In this document: in pieces, positions 25,190 to 35,387 of the stretch
Layout: every line of letters starts with the position of its first letter
How positions within the stretch are numbered: the stretch's first letter is position 1
NCBI RefSeq assembly: GCF_030908245.1
Contig: NZ_JAVFJJ010000001.1
Coordinates: 231,565-295,564 of the forward strand
Direction of reading: 5' to 3'
DNA from: Sinomonas sp. ASV322
GTDB taxonomy: Bacteria; Actinomycetota; Actinomycetes; Actinomycetales; Micrococcaceae
Length of the DNA: 64,000 nt
Translations under genes and position numbers: made by a program
The notes under the pieces: model-generated
What the model was told of the DNA's origin: nothing
What the model saw: the letters and a program-made list of their open reading frames with translations, nothing else
The model's database searches: none

Positions 25190-25696
<507 letters not shown>

Positions 25697-25746
25697 TCCG
25701 GGCCGCCGTCGCCCGTGGCGGCTTCGTCACACGTGCCGCGTCATGG

Positions 25747-25769
25747 GGCCGTCCACGGTGCGGACGGCC
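25747..25769 (+). terminator. Hairpin ending the riboflavin operon
   Basis: Perfect 8-bp arms GGCCGTCC and GGACGGCC enclose a 7-base loop, 51 bases after ribH. No T-tract follows. It ends 13 bases before the hisE -10 element. Confidence 0.6.
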
Positions 25770-25782
25770 TCGCACGCTCCAG

Positions 25783-25788
25783 TAGGCT
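25783..25788 (+). promoter_or_regulatory. -10 element of leaderless hisE transcript
   Basis: TAGGCT ends 6 bases before GTG 25795. The -35 region is GC-rich and unrecognisable. Confidence 0.5.
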
Positions 25789-25794
25789 TGACCC

Positions 25795-26058
25795 GTGAAG
25801 GATTTCGAGTCGCTGTTCGCCGAGCTCAGCGAGAAGGCGACGAGTCGCCCTGAGGGCTCCCGCACCGTCGCCGAGCTGGACTCGGGGGTCCACGGCATCG
25901 GGAAGAAGATCGTCGAAGAGGCCGCAGAAGTGTGGATGGCGGCCGAGTATGAGTCGGACGGGGCAGCCGCTGAGGAGATCTCCCAGCTCCTGTACCACGT
26001 TCAGGTCCTCATGATCGCGAAGGGCCTCACGCTCAAGGACGTGTACACGCATCTCTAG
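25795..26058 (+). CDS. hisE: Phosphoribosyl-ATP diphosphatase
   Basis: This 87-residue all-alpha NTP pyrophosphatase converts PR-ATP to PR-AMP in histidine synthesis. The MazG-like metal motif [15 protein letters not shown] (about 36-50) and the later [14 protein letters not shown] are complete. GTG 25795 follows a TAGGCT -10 by 6 bases, so the message is probably leaderless. hisG follows 82 bases downstream, the usual actinobacterial pair. Confidence 0.94.
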   Translation: MKDFESLFAELSEKATSRPEGSRTVAELDSGVHGIGKKIVEEAAEVWMAAEYESDGAAAEEISQLLYHVQVLMIAKGLTLKDVYTHL

Positions 26059-26140
26059 CCGCGGCGCGCGCCCGCACCCCTTTTCTGGGCGCCCCGTGGC
26101 GAGAAGCCAGGCACGATCCCTTCCGAAAAGAAAGACCACC

Positions 26141-26986
26141 ATGCTCCGTGTAGCAGTCCCCAACAAGGGCTCCCTGTCCGAAGCCGCTTCCTCAATGCTC
26201 GCCGAAGCCGGCTACCGCCAGCGCCGTGAAGGGCGCGAACTCGTCATGCTCGATCCCGAGAACGACGTCGAGTTCTTCTTCCTCCGTCCCCGCGACATCG
26301 CGGTCTACGTCGGCCAGGGCACGCTCGACGTCGGCATCACGGGCCGCGACCTGCTCATCGACGCCGAAGTCGAGGCGGAGGAGCTCCTCCCGCTCGGCTT
26401 CGCAGCCTCGACGTTCCGCTTCGCGGGTCCCGCGGGCGAGTTCACGTCTGTGTCCGAGCTCGAAGGCCGCAGGGTCGCGACGAGCTACGACGGCCTTCTC
26501 CGCACGTATCTCAAGGATCAGGGCGTCACGCCGGCTCGCATCGTTCGCCTCGACGGCGCCGTCGAGTCCTCGGTCCGCCTCGGCGTCGCCGACGCGATCG
26601 CGGACGTCGTCGAGACCGGCAACACGCTCAAGGCGGCCGGCATGGCCGTCTTCGGCGAGCCGATCCTGCAGTCCGAGGCGGTCCTCATCGGCCGCCGCGG
26701 CCACGCCCTCACGGCAATCGAGGTCCTCATCCGCCGTCTCACGGGCGTCCTCGTGGCCCGCAGGTACGTCCTCATGGACTACGACGTGCGGAAGGACCTC
26801 GTCGAGCAGGCCTCGGCTCTCACACCGGGCCTCGAGTCGCCGACAGTTTCGCCGCTCCGTGACTCGGAGTGGGTTGCCGTCCGCTCGATGGTTCCCAAGA
26901 AGGACACGAACCGGGTCATGGACGAGCTGTACGAGCTGGGCGCGCGCGCGATCCTCGTGAGCAGCATCCACGCGTGCCGGATCTAG
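26141..26986 (+). CDS. hisG: ATP phosphoribosyltransferase (long form)
   Basis: This 281-residue enzyme catalyses the first, feedback-regulated step of histidine synthesis. The N-terminal part shows [13 protein letters not shown] and [16 protein letters not shown]. The PRPP-binding loop is [19 protein letters not shown]-terminal regulatory domain (about 205-281) marks the HisZ-independent long form. ATG 26141 is chosen from the conserved start and an AAAAGAAAG purine tract upstream. Confidence 0.95.
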   Translation: MLRVAVPNKGSLSEAASSMLAEAGYRQRREGRELVMLDPENDVEFFFLRPRDIAVYVGQGTLDVGITGRDLLIDAEVEAEELLPLGFAASTFRFAGPAGEFTSVSELEGRRVATSYDGLLRTYLKDQGVTPARIVRLDGAVESSVRLGVADAIADVVETGNTLKAAGMAVFGEPILQSEAVLIGRRGHALTAIEVLIRRLTGVLVARRYVLMDYDVRKDLVEQASALTPGLESPTVSPLRDSEWVAVRSMVPKKDTNRVMDELYELGARAILVSSIHACRI

Positions 26987-27011
26987 CTCAGGCCTAGGAA
27001 GGGAGCGAGCC

Positions 27012-27785
27012 ATGGGCGTTGCCGTCCGTGTCATTCCGTGCCTCGACGTCGACGCGGGCCGCGTCGTCAAGGGTGTCAACTTCCAGGGACTTCGGGACGC
27101 AGGCGATCCCGTCGAGCTCGCCCACCGGTACGACCGAGCGGGCGCCGACGAGCTCACGTTCCTCGACGTCACCGCATCGTCGTCGGAGCGCGAGACGACG
27201 TTCGACGTCGTGCGCCGCACCGCGGAGGAAGTCTTCATTCCGCTCACGGTCGGCGGCGGCGTGCGCGGCGTGGCCGACGTCGACCGCCTCCTGCGCGAGG
27301 GCGCGGACAAGGCGTCGATCAATACGGCCGCGATCGCCCGTCCCGAGGTCATCGACGAGATCACGCGCCACTTCGGCTCGCAGGTGCTCGTGCTCTCGGT
27401 CGACGCGCGCCGCGTCCAGGGGGAGACGCACACCTCGTCCGGCTTCGAGGTCACCACGCACGGCGGTCGCCGCGGAACGGGCATCGACGCGGTCGCGTGG
27501 GCCAAGGAGGCTGCCGACCGTGGCGTGGGGGAGATCCTGCTCAACTCGATCGACGCCGACGGCACGAAGGAGGGCTTCGACCTCGGGCTCATCCGGCTCA
27601 TCCGCGCGGCAGTGCGGGTACCGCTCATCGCGTCAGGCGGCGCCGGGGCGCCCGAGCACTTCCCTCCGGCCATCGAGGCCGGCGCGGACGCGGTGCTCGC
27701 AGCGTCGATGTTCCATTTCGGTCCGGACGACATGATCGCCAAGGTCAAGGCGGCGATCCGCGCGGCCGGCCACGAGGTCCGCTGA
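27012..27785 (+). CDS. hisF: Imidazole glycerol phosphate synthase cyclase subunit
   Basis: This 257-residue barrel forms imidazole glycerol phosphate and AICAR with HisH. The two catalytic aspartates are in [15 protein letters not shown] and [21 protein letters not shown] and VGGGVR are also intact. GGAAGGGAGC precedes ATG 27012, and hisG ends 25 bases upstream. HisH is not in the window. Confidence 0.96.
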   Translation: MGVAVRVIPCLDVDAGRVVKGVNFQGLRDAGDPVELAHRYDRAGADELTFLDVTASSSERETTFDVVRRTAEEVFIPLTVGGGVRGVADVDRLLREGADKASINTAAIARPEVIDEITRHFGSQVLVLSVDARRVQGETHTSSGFEVTTHGGRRGTGIDAVAWAKEAADRGVGEILLNSIDADGTKEGFDLGLIRLIRAAVRVPLIASGGAGAPEHFPPAIEAGADAVLAASMFHFGPDDMIAKVKAAIRAAGHEVR

Positions 27786-27786
27786 C

Positions 27787-27806
27787 CCTTTCGCGCGGTC
27801 GAAAGG
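27787..27806. terminator. Shared terminator between hisF and a convergent gene
   Basis: Arms CCTTTCG (27787-27793) and CGAAAGG (27800-27806) form a perfect 7-bp stem with a 6-base loop in the 31-base convergent gap. Confidence 0.65.
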
Positions 27807-27816
27807 CCTCAGGCCC

Positions 27817-28275
27817 TCACACGCGCCGCAGCCGCCCTGCCTCGCTCCAGCCGGGGCCGAGGTAGGGCGGCTGTTCTGTCCCTTCAGCGACGGTGTAGAG
27901 GGTCTCGGCGCCCTCGGCGAACGCCTCCTGGGCGAGCGCCGCGAGCAGGCCCGGCGCGAGCTGCTCGGGCAGCTGCCCTTGCTGGAATTCGAAGCGGCCG
28001 ACGGCGGCGATTCCGTCGCCGTACGCGATGCGGGCCTTCGCCGCGGGGCGGCCGAAGAGGGTGAGCTCGACGACGTCGTACTCCCCAAGGGGCGCCTCGA
28101 TGACATCGGCGCCTTCCGGGAGGACCGGGGACGGGTCGACGTCGGAGGTCCGGATGGCGAACACGACGGCCTCGCCGGACGCCACGGGCGAGACGGCTAG
28201 GCGACCTTGCTCGCCGCCACCGAGCGCTTCCCAGAGCGGCGCGAGGGAGGTCCAGATTTCATCGAACACGGTCAT
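27817..28275 (-). CDS. Hypothetical protein (152 aa)
   Basis: This is a soluble 152-residue protein I do not recognise. It has an N-terminal WTSLAPLWEALGG helix, a mixed beta centre, and a C-terminal GAETLYTVAEGTEQPPYLGPGW segment that loosely recalls the end of GNAT folds, with no acetyl-CoA motif visible. GGAAAGGAA precedes ATG 28275. The TIGR03085 gene lies 54 bases upstream on the same strand, so the two may be one transcript within the his region. Confidence 0.7.
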   Translation of the reverse strand: MTVFDEIWTSLAPLWEALGGGEQGRLAVSPVASGEAVVFAIRTSDVDPSPVLPEGADVIEAPLGEYDVVELTLFGRPAAKARIAYGDGIAAVGRFEFQQGQLPEQLAPGLLAALAQEAFAEGAETLYTVAEGTEQPPYLGPGWSEAGRLRRV

Positions 28276-28329
28276 GAGCGCGTTCCTTTCCGGCTCGCGG
28301 ATCGTCCGCGGACGCGGGCGGCGCGATTG

Positions 28330-28974
28330 TCAGGGGCCGACGTCAGCGGTCGTGAGGAGGGCGACGGCGTCCGGCTGGCCCTCGAAGGTCACGAGGGCGT
28401 GCGAGCCCCGTCCCGTCGCGTGGAGCAGCAGCTCCCCGGGCTCGCCGACGATCGCGACCGACACCGGCGCGCGCTTGGCGACGTGCCGCGGGCCGTGCGG
28501 GCTCACAAGGACGATGCCGAGGTCCACGCCCCGGTACAGGATCGCTGCGTGCCGCACGAGGTGGTCCCACAGGGCGTCCGCGTAGGCCGTGTCAAGCGCT
28601 CTGGGCGCCCACTTCGCGGTGGCGCGGCGCACGTCCTCGGTGTGGACGAAGAACTCGGTGAGATTGGCCGCCTCGTCGAAGCGCCCGATGCGCAGCGGCG
28701 ATGCCTTGGGCGGGCCGGCCCGGAAGGCCTCGACGAGCGAGCAATAGCCTTCGGTCGTCGCGTGCTTGCCGGCGAGGCGCACGGTGGCAGCGTCGGACAC
28801 GCCACGGAGCCCGCGCACGGCGAGCCCGAACCCGACCCGGGGGCTGCGTTCGCGCAGATAGAGGTGCGCGGCGAGCTCCTTCGTCGTCCAGCCCTCGCAC
28901 AAAGTGGGCGCGTTCGGGCCGGCCGCGAGCAGGGTCTCGGCCAGGACTTCCCGGGATGGCGGAACGAAGAGCAT
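28330..28974 (-). CDS. TIGR03085 family (maleylpyruvate isomerase-like) protein
   Basis: This 214-residue protein belongs to the DinB/mycothiol-dependent enzyme superfamily, subfamily TIGR03085. It shows the opening LAETLLAAGPNAPTLCEGWT, the helix TTKELAAHLYLRERSPR, and the FFVHTEDVRRA motif that usually provides a metal-binding histidine. Mycothiol use is inferred from the superfamily. ATG 28974 fits the conserved N-terminus. A TAGTTT hexamer lies 8 bases upstream. It is divergent from hisI. Confidence 0.85.
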   Translation of the reverse strand: MLFVPPSREVLAETLLAAGPNAPTLCEGWTTKELAAHLYLRERSPRVGFGLAVRGLRGVSDAATVRLAGKHATTEGYCSLVEAFRAGPPKASPLRIGRFDEAANLTEFFVHTEDVRRATAKWAPRALDTAYADALWDHLVRHAAILYRGVDLGIVLVSPHGPRHVAKRAPVSVAIVGEPGELLLHATGRGSHALVTFEGQPDAVALLTTADVGP

Positions 28975-29039
28975 CACTAGCGAAACTAGCACGCGAGCGG
29001 GGGCCCGCGCGCGGGGACGGGCGCGCACGTCGCGCGCAC

Positions 29040-29045
29040 TAGACT
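29040..29045 (+). promoter_or_regulatory. -10 element of leaderless hisI transcript
   Basis: TAGACT ends 7 bases before ATG 29053. The intervening TGAGGGG also contains a possible ribosome site. Confidence 0.5.
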
Positions 29046-29052
29046 TGAGGGG

Positions 29053-29490
29053 ATGTCTGAGCAGATGAACCCCACCGCACGCGCCGCCGGAATGGCTGTC
29101 GGCGAGGCTCCCGTCCGTGCCCAGGACGACGGCGCCCCGACGCTTCCGGCCGAAGTCGCCGAACGCCTCAAGCGGGACGCGGCCGGTCTCGTGGCCGCCG
29201 TCGTCCAGCAGCACGACACGCGCGAAGTGCTCATGGTGGGGTGGATGGATGACGAGGCGCTCCGCCGCACGCTGACGACCGGGCGCGTCACGTTCTGGTC
29301 CCGCTCTCGGCAAGAGTACTGGCGCAAGGGCGACACGTCCGGGCACGTTCAGTGGGTCAAGTCCGTCTCGCTCGACTGCGACGGCGACGCCCTCCTCGTC
29401 GAAGTCGACCAGATCGGCGCGGCCTGCCACACCGGCACGAGGACCTGCTTCGACGGCCGGGGGATTCCCGCCGTCGTCGGCTCGGCCTGA
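29053..29490 (+). CDS. hisI: Phosphoribosyl-AMP cyclohydrolase
   Basis: This 145-residue enzyme opens the PR-AMP ring. The metal site [15 protein letters not shown] and the cysteines in [12 protein letters not shown] are intact, with [22 protein letters not shown] preceding, here seen as an uninterrupted family core. An N-terminal extension of about 35 residues is lineage-specific. It carries no HisE domain; hisE is separate at 25795. It leads into the trp genes, as in mycobacteria. Confidence 0.95.
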   Translation: MSEQMNPTARAAGMAVGEAPVRAQDDGAPTLPAEVAERLKRDAAGLVAAVVQQHDTREVLMVGWMDDEALRRTLTTGRVTFWSRSRQEYWRKGDTSGHVQWVKSVSLDCDGDALLVEVDQIGAACHTGTRTCFDGRGIPAVVGSA

Positions 29491-29612
29491 GCCCGCCGCC
29501 AACCTCGCCGCACAGGTCGAGCCGGCGGCAGCCTAGCCGACACGCCGCCCCAGCCGACCCACCGCCCTATCCACCCGCCCACCCGCCCCTACGGAAGGCC
29601 CGCACGCAAGCT

Positions 29613-31178
29613 ATGCTCGACCTCGGAGTCATCGAACCCTCTCTCGGGGAGTTCCGCACGCTCGCCGCAGACCGTCGGGTCGTCCCCGTGCGCGTCAAGC
29701 TCCTCGCGGACGCCGAAACGCCCATCAGCCTCTACCGCAAGCTCGCGGACGGGCACCCGGGCACATTCCTCTTCGAGTCGGCGGCCGTGGGCGGCGCGTG
29801 GTCGCGCTATTCGTTCATCGGCGCCGAGTCACGCGCAACCCTCACGAGCAAGAACGGCGAGGCGCACTGGACTGGCGAGCCGCCGGTCGGCGTCCCGACC
29901 GGCGGCAACCCGCTCGAGGCCTTGCGGGACACGATTGCGGCCCTGCGCACCGAGCGCTTCGCGGGCCTCCCCCCGCTCACGTCCGGCATGGTCGGCTTCG
30001 TCGGCTGGGAGGCCGTGCGTCGCTGGGAGAAGCTTGTCTCCCCGCCCGAGGACGACCTCGAGCTCCCCGAGCTCGCGATGAACCTCGTCACGGATCTCGC
30101 GGTGCACGACAACGTCGACGGCACCGTGACGCTCGTCGCGAACGCGATCAACTTCGACAACAGCGACGAGCGTGTCGATGAGGCCTGGCATGACGCTGTC
30201 ACGCGCCTCACGCGCATGGTCGAGCGCGTCCTGCAGCCCGCCCCCGCGGCCGTCTCAGTCCTGGGCCCGGTCGTCGATTACCGGGACAAGGTCCAGGAGA
30301 ACTGGGAAGAGTCCGGGTACCTCGCCGCGATCGCGCGCGGCAAGGAGGCGATCGTGGACGGCGAGGTCTTCCAGGTCGTCATCTCGCGCCGCTTCGAGCT
30401 CGACTTCGACGCCGCGCCCCTCGACGTGTACCGCGTCCTGCGTGCCCTCAACCCGAGCCCCTACATGTACCTCCTGAGCCTCGCCGATGCCGACGGCCGC
30501 GAGTACTCGATCGTCGGCTCGTCGCCCGAGGCGCTTGTGACCGTCACGGGGGACCAGGTCGTGACCCACCCGATCGCCGGCTCGCGCCCCCGCGGTGCCA
30601 CGGTCGAGGCGGACCGCGCGCTCGCCGAAGAACTCCTCGCGGACGACAAGGAACGGGCCGAGCACCTCATGCTCGTCGACCTCGCGCGCAACGACCTCTC
30701 GAAGGTCTGCCGCCCGGGCACGGTCGAGGTGAGCGAGTTCATGGCCGTCGAACGGTTCAGCCACATCATGCACCTCGTCTCGACGGTCGACGGCCACTTG
30801 CGCCCCGATGCGACCGCCTACGACGTGCTCGCGGCGACGTTCCCGGCCGGCACGCTCTCGGGCGCGCCCAAGCCGCGTGCGCTCCGGCTGCTCGACGAAG
30901 TCGAGCCGCGCCGGCGGGGCGTGTACGGAGGGGTCGTGGGCTACTTCGACTTCGCGGGGGACATGGACATGGCCATCGCGATCCGCACGGCGCTCCTGCG
31001 GGAGGGCCGCGCGTACGTCCAGTCGGGCGGCGGCATCGTTGCCGACTCCGACCCGGCCACGGAGGCCCTTGAATCCGTGAACAAGGCCGCCGCGCCGCTG
31101 CGCGCCGTCCACACCGCCTCTGCCCTCCGCTCCGCGAGCACGCTCCCCGGCGTGGGGGTTGGGAGGGCGCGTGGCTGA
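29613..31178 (+). CDS. trpE: Anthranilate synthase component I
   Basis: This 521-residue enzyme converts chorismate to anthranilate using ammonia from TrpG. The tryptophan feedback site is FLFESA (52-57, E55-S56). The chorismate-binding core shows PIAGSRPRG, FSHIMHLVSTVDG and SGAPKPRALRLLDE. ATG 29613 starts at the conserved N-terminus. The 122-base upstream gap has a GCCGCC/GGCGGC hairpin (29495-29529) but no Trp-codon leader peptide. TrpG is not in the window. Confidence 0.95.
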   Translation: MLDLGVIEPSLGEFRTLAADRRVVPVRVKLLADAETPISLYRKLADGHPGTFLFESAAVGGAWSRYSFIGAESRATLTSKNGEAHWTGEPPVGVPTGGNPLEALRDTIAALRTERFAGLPPLTSGMVGFVGWEAVRRWEKLVSPPEDDLELPELAMNLVTDLAVHDNVDGTVTLVANAINFDNSDERVDEAWHDAVTRLTRMVERVLQPAPAAVSVLGPVVDYRDKVQENWEESGYLAAIARGKEAIVDGEVFQVVISRRFELDFDAAPLDVYRVLRALNPSPYMYLLSLADADGREYSIVGSSPEALVTVTGDQVVTHPIAGSRPRGATVEADRALAEELLADDKERAEHLMLVDLARNDLSKVCRPGTVEVSEFMAVERFSHIMHLVSTVDGHLRPDATAYDVLAATFPAGTLSGAPKPRALRLLDEVEPRRRGVYGGVVGYFDFAGDMDMAIAIRTALLREGRAYVQSGGGIVADSDPATEALESVNKAAAPLRAVHTASALRSASTLPGVGVGRARG

Positions 31179-31854
31179 GCCGGGCCGGAAGCCCGACGGG
31201 ACGACGGCGGGACATGAGCCTCGCCGCGTCGCGGCGTGGGCGCGCAAGTCCACGGTCGTGGCGCTCAGTGTCCTCGTGGCCATCGTGGCGTTCGCGACGA
31301 CGACGCAGACCTGGATCGATGCCGACGTACAGGGCGCTGCCGTTCGGACCGCCCACGTGGCCGTCCAGGGCAGCAAGGCGGCCACGGCCGTCACCGCCCT
31401 CGCGCTCGTCGGCCTCGCCGGCGTGCTCGCGGCCGCCGTCGCGGGGCGGATCGGGCGCGCGGTGGCGAGCGTCGTCGTCGTCCTTGCCGGGCTCGGCGTC
31501 GCGGCAGCCTGCCTTGCCGTCATCGCGGATCCCCGTGGCGCCGCCGACAGCTCGATCGCCACGGCGACCGGGGCTTCGGGCGCGCCGGCGACGACGGCGC
31601 TGACCTGGTTCCCGGCCGCGGCAGCTGTCGCTGGCCTGCTCCTCGCCCTGTGCGGCCTGCTCGCCCTGCTCGCCTCGCGCCGGTGGCCCACCCGGACGAA
31701 GTATGACGCCGGTCGGCGCAGAGATCCGAACGCACAGACGGCTGGATCGGCCGACGGCGAGCGGGCGGGCGATCAGACGAATGCGCCGGCGGGGCGCGTC
31801 GACGACATCGACGGCTGGGACCGCCTGACCCGCGGCGAGGATCCGACGGCCTGA
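31171..31854 (+). CDS. Trp biosynthesis-associated membrane protein
   Basis: This 227-residue protein is of the Trp-operon membrane family (TIGR02234-like). Four hydrophobic helices are seen: about 27-45, 70-90, 96-116 and 142-167. A TTQTW segment follows the first, and the hydrophilic tail ends DDIDGWDRLTRGEDPT. Its role is unknown, though its position between trpE and trpC is conserved. GTG 31171 overlaps the trpE stop by 8 bases with GGGAGGG upstream. Confidence 0.85.
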   Translation: MAEPGRKPDGTTAGHEPRRVAAWARKSTVVALSVLVAIVAFATTTQTWIDADVQGAAVRTAHVAVQGSKAATAVTALALVGLAGVLAAAVAGRIGRAVASVVVVLAGLGVAAACLAVIADPRGAADSSIATATGASGAPATTALTWFPAAAAVAGLLLALCGLLALLASRRWPTRTKYDAGRRRDPNAQTAGSADGERAGDQTNAPAGRVDDIDGWDRLTRGEDPTA

Positions 31855-31976
31855 GGCGCGCGCCATACGTTCCGCGCACACCCCGAAAGCCGCGACGCGG
31901 AACGCCTCGGAAGCCGCCACGGCCCTCCGAAGATGGCAGAATGGCCACTAGACCCCCGAATGAGGAGAAGGAAGAC

Positions 31977-32240
31977 ATGAGCAACGCGAGCGGTTCCCAG
32001 AGCAGCACCAAGGCAGTCGTCCACGGCGAGGACCTCGGCCACGGGAACAGCCCTGCCGCGTGGACCTGCGTCTTCATCATGCTGATCGGCTCGCTCGTGT
32101 CGAGCGTCGCGTTCATCATCGCGAACTCCCCGATCTTCTGGGCCGGCGTCGTGATCGTCGGCATCGGCCTCGTGGTCGGCTGGGCGATGCGTCGCGCGGG
32201 CTTTGGCGTGGGCGGCAGCAAGCTCAAGAACACCCACTGA
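31977..32240 (+). CDS. HGxxPAAW motif-containing membrane protein
   Basis: This 87-residue protein carries the name-giving motif HGNSPAAW (22-29) followed by two membrane helices (about 30-48 and 53-70). Its short basic tail reads [16 protein letters not shown]. The family regularly sits in actinobacterial trp operons and has no known function. ATG 31977 has the strong ribosome site GAGGAGAAGGA. The stop shares a base with the trpC start (TGATG). Confidence 0.88.
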   Translation: MSNASGSQSSTKAVVHGEDLGHGNSPAAWTCVFIMLIGSLVSSVAFIIANSPIFWAGVVIVGIGLVVGWAMRRAGFGVGGSKLKNTH

Positions 32241-33070
32241 TGTCGACGGTCCTCGACGACATCATCGTCGGCGTCCGCGAGGACCTCGCCGACCGCATGC
32301 GGGACCTTCCGCTCGCCGCAGTGCGTTACGCCGCAGCCGAACGCCCCGCGGCGCTCGACGCCTTCACCGCGTTGGGCGGCGCCGACGATCCCCGCAGCGA
32401 GCTCAAGGTCATCGCGGAGGTCAAGCGCCGGAGCCCCTCGAAGGGTCAGCTCGCCGATATCGCGGATCCCGCGCAGCTAGCGCGCGAGTATGCCGACGGC
32501 GGCGCCTCGGTGATCAGTGTCCTCACCGAGCGGCGGCGCTTCAACGGGAGCCTCGCCGACTTCGATGCCGTGCGGTCCGCCGTTGGGATTCCGCTCCTGC
32601 GCAAGGACTTCATGGTCGATGAGTACCAGTTCCACGAGGCACGTGCCCACGGCGCGGATCTCGTCCTGCTCATTGTCGCGGCCCTCGACGACTTCCAGCT
32701 CAAGGACTTCCTCGACCTCACCCACGATCTCGGCATGAACGCGCTTGTCGAGACCCACACCGAGGACGAGGTCGACCGCGGCCTCGCCGCGGGGGCGCGG
32801 ATCCTCGGGGTCAACGTACGCAACCTCAAGACGCTCGACGTCGACCGCGCCGTGTTCGGCCGGCTCGCCGACCGCATTCCGGCGGGGCCCATCGTCGTCG
32901 CCGAATCGGGTGTGCGGGATGCCGACGACGTGGCGGAGTACGCGGGCCTCGGGGCGAACGCCGTGCTCGTCGGCGAGGCGCTCGTGACGCACGGGTCCCC
33001 CCGCGAGCGGATCGCAGACTTCCAGCGGCGTGGCGCCGCGGCCATCGCCGAACGGCACCACGCGCACTGA
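32240..33070 (+). CDS. trpC: Indole-3-glycerol phosphate synthase
   Basis: This 276-residue barrel forms indole-3-glycerol phosphate. The catalytic lysines are in [13 protein letters not shown] and [20 protein letters not shown] and VAESGV complete the active site. It is monofunctional, without TrpF. ATG 32240 overlaps the upstream stop. trpB follows 62 bases later. The product is passed to TrpAB. Confidence 0.96.
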   Translation: MSTVLDDIIVGVREDLADRMRDLPLAAVRYAAAERPAALDAFTALGGADDPRSELKVIAEVKRRSPSKGQLADIADPAQLAREYADGGASVISVLTERRRFNGSLADFDAVRSAVGIPLLRKDFMVDEYQFHEARAHGADLVLLIVAALDDFQLKDFLDLTHDLGMNALVETHTEDEVDRGLAAGARILGVNVRNLKTLDVDRAVFGRLADRIPAGPIVVAESGVRDADDVAEYAGLGANAVLVGEALVTHGSPRERIADFQRRGAAAIAERHHAH

Positions 33071-33132
33071 GCCGGGCGGCCCGCGCCGCGGCTCGGGCAG
33101 TCGGCAGACAACAACCAAGGACGGAGACATTC

Positions 33133-34536
33133 GTGGCCGAGAACGCGCCAGAAGGATCCGCGGCGGCCTCGGGCCCGAACGCGGACACGAACGATTCCCG
33201 GGGGCCCGCGGACGCCTTCCTCGGGGGAAGCCTGCGCCACGCGGCCGGGCCCTACTACGGCGCCTACGGCGGCCGCTGGATGCCAGAGTCGCTCATCGCT
33301 GCCCTTGACGAGCTCGAGGAGACGTTCGAGAAGGCCAAGCAGGATCCGGAGTTCCTCGCGGAGATCGCGGAGCTCAACCGGAACTACTCGGGCCGGCCCT
33401 CGCTCCTGACCGAGGCGAAGCGCTTCTCGGCCCACGCGGGAGGGGTGCGCGTGTTCCTCAAGCGCGAGGACCTCAACCACACGGGCTCGCACAAGATCAA
33501 CAACGTGCTCGGCCAGGCGCTCCTCGCGAAGCGCATGGGCAAGACCCGCATCATCGCCGAGACGGGTGCCGGCCAGCACGGCGTCGCGAGCGCCACGGCC
33601 GCGGCGTTCCTCGGCCTCGAATGCGTCGTGTACATGGGCGCCGAGGACTGTCGGCGCCAGGCCCTCAACGTCGCCCGCATGCAGCTCCTCGGCGCGACCG
33701 TGGTCCCCGTGACCAACGGCTCGCAGACCCTCAAGGACGCCATCAACGACGCCCTGCGCGACTGGGTCGCGAACGTCGAGACGACGCATTACCTTCTGGG
33801 CACAGCGGCCGGGGCCCATCCGTTCCCGTCCCTCGTCCGCTTCTTCCACGAGGTCATCGGCGAGGAGGCCCGCGCGCAGATCCTCGAGCAGACCGCCAAG
33901 CTGCCCGACGCTGTGTGTGCGTGCATCGGAGGCGGATCCAACGCGATCGGCATCTTCCACGGGTTCCTCGACGATCCGTCGGTGCGACTCTACGGCTTCG
34001 AGGCCGGCGGCGACGGCGTCGAGACGGGCCGTCACGCTGCGACCATCACGCTCGGCCGCCCCGGCGTCCTCCACGGCGCCCGCTCGTATCTCATGCAGGA
34101 CGAGGACGGACAGACGATCGAGTCGCATTCGATCTCGGCCGGGCTCGACTACCCCGGTGTGGGTCCCGAGCACTCCTACCTCCACGACATCGGCCGCGTC
34201 GCGTACGAGCCGATCACGGATGCCGAGGCCATGGAAGCGTTCAGCCTCCTGTGCCGCACGGAGGGGATCATTCCCGCGATCGAGTCGTCCCATGCGCTTG
34301 CCGGGGCCATCAAGGTGGGGCAGCGTTTGGCCGCGGAGGGAGGCGACCCGAGCGATCGGATCGTCATCGTGAACCTCTCTGGCCGGGGCGACAAGGACGT
34401 CCAGACGGCAGCCGACTGGTTCGGCATGCTCGACGAGAACGGCCAGGTCAAGGGCACAACGCTCTCGACGAGGCAGCCCAAGGGAGCCAGTCCGCACACC
34501 GCCGGCGCAGTCGGCACGGGGGAGGAGAACGCATGA
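33133..34536 (+). CDS. trpB: Tryptophan synthase beta chain
   Basis: This 467-residue PLP enzyme makes tryptophan from indole and serine. PLP lysine K121 is in [11 protein letters not shown], catalytic E113 in KREDLNH, and the phosphate loop GGGSNAIG lies near 262. The indole-channel segment [11 protein letters not shown] is intact. About 30 extra residues precede the conserved [14 protein letters not shown]. The GTG 33133 start has AAGGACGGAG upstream. It overlaps trpA by 4 bases. Confidence 0.96.
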   Translation: MAENAPEGSAAASGPNADTNDSRGPADAFLGGSLRHAAGPYYGAYGGRWMPESLIAALDELEETFEKAKQDPEFLAEIAELNRNYSGRPSLLTEAKRFSAHAGGVRVFLKREDLNHTGSHKINNVLGQALLAKRMGKTRIIAETGAGQHGVASATAAAFLGLECVVYMGAEDCRRQALNVARMQLLGATVVPVTNGSQTLKDAINDALRDWVANVETTHYLLGTAAGAHPFPSLVRFFHEVIGEEARAQILEQTAKLPDAVCACIGGGSNAIGIFHGFLDDPSVRLYGFEAGGDGVETGRHAATITLGRPGVLHGARSYLMQDEDGQTIESHSISAGLDYPGVGPEHSYLHDIGRVAYEPITDAEAMEAFSLLCRTEGIIPAIESSHALAGAIKVGQRLAAEGGDPSDRIVIVNLSGRGDKDVQTAADWFGMLDENGQVKGTTLSTRQPKGASPHTAGAVGTGEENA

Positions 34537-35387
34537 GCGCGTCGCAGCAGACCGGGCCGGTCACGGGGGAGCGGGCGGCCGTGAGCAAGGTCGCGGCGGC
34601 GATCGACCGAGCAAAGGCCGAAGGCCGTGCGGCCCTCGTGGGCTATCTGCCGGCGGGCTACCCCAGCGTGCAGGAGAGCATCGACGCCGCCATCGAACTG
34701 GCGCGGAACGGTGCGGATGTCATCGAGATCGGCATTCCGTACTCGGACCCGGTGATGGACGGAAGCGTCATCCAGGCAGCGACGACGGAAGCACTGGCCC
34801 GCGGATTCCGCGTGGCGAGCGTGTTCGACGTCGTCAAGGCCGTCACCGACGCAACGGCCGCGCTCGGTACCGCGGTGCTCGTCATGACCTATTGGAATCC
34901 CGTCATGCGGATGGGCGTCGACGAGTTCGCGCGCCGCCTGGCCGAAGCAGGCGGAGCGGGCCTCATCACGCCCGACCTCATTCCGGACGAGGCGGCCGAA
35001 TGGTTCGACGCGTCCGAGAAGTACGGTCTCGACCGCGTGTTCCTCGTCGCCCCGTCGACGACGCCCGAACGCATGGCCATGACGGTCGCAGCGACGCGTG
35101 GCTTCACGTACGCCGTGTCGCTCATGGGAGTGACGGGTGCGCGCGAGGCGGTCGACCAGAGCGCCCAGCGCGTCGTCGCGGGGGCCCGCGAGGCCGGCGC
35201 CGAGCGGGTGTGCGTGGGGCTCGGCGTCTCGAATGCCGAGCACGTCCGAGAGATTGCCGCGTATGCGGACGGCGTGATCGTCGGCACCGCGATCGTGAGC
35301 GCGCTGCGCGACGGCGGACCGGCTGCGGTCGGCCGCCTTGCCGCCGAGCTCAGCTCGGGCCTCGGCCGAGCGACGGGCCCTGCGTGA
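34533..35387 (+). CDS. trpA: Tryptophan synthase alpha chain
   Basis: This 284-residue barrel cleaves indole-3-glycerol phosphate. The catalytic pair corresponds to E65 and D76 in [33 protein letters not shown] and [12 protein letters not shown] are all present. ATG 34533 overlaps the trpB stop (ATGA), fitting the equimolar alpha-beta complex. A GTGA overlap links it to lgt. Confidence 0.96.
   Translation: MSASQQTGPVTGERAAVSKVAAAIDRAKAEGRAALVGYLPAGYPSVQESIDAAIELARNGADVIEIGIPYSDPVMDGSVIQAATTEALARGFRVASVFDVVKAVTDATAALGTAVLVMTYWNPVMRMGVDEFARRLAEAGGAGLITPDLIPDEAAEWFDASEKYGLDRVFLVAPSTTPERMAMTVAATRGFTYAVSLMGVTGAREAVDQSAQRVVAGAREAGAERVCVGLGVSNAEHVREIAAYADGVIVGTAIVSALRDGGPAAVGRLAAELSSGLGRATGPA

Noticed and set aside
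29491-29612. Possible trp leader peptide or T-box before trpE.
   Set aside because: No Trp codons, no T-box consensus and no terminator with T-tract were found.
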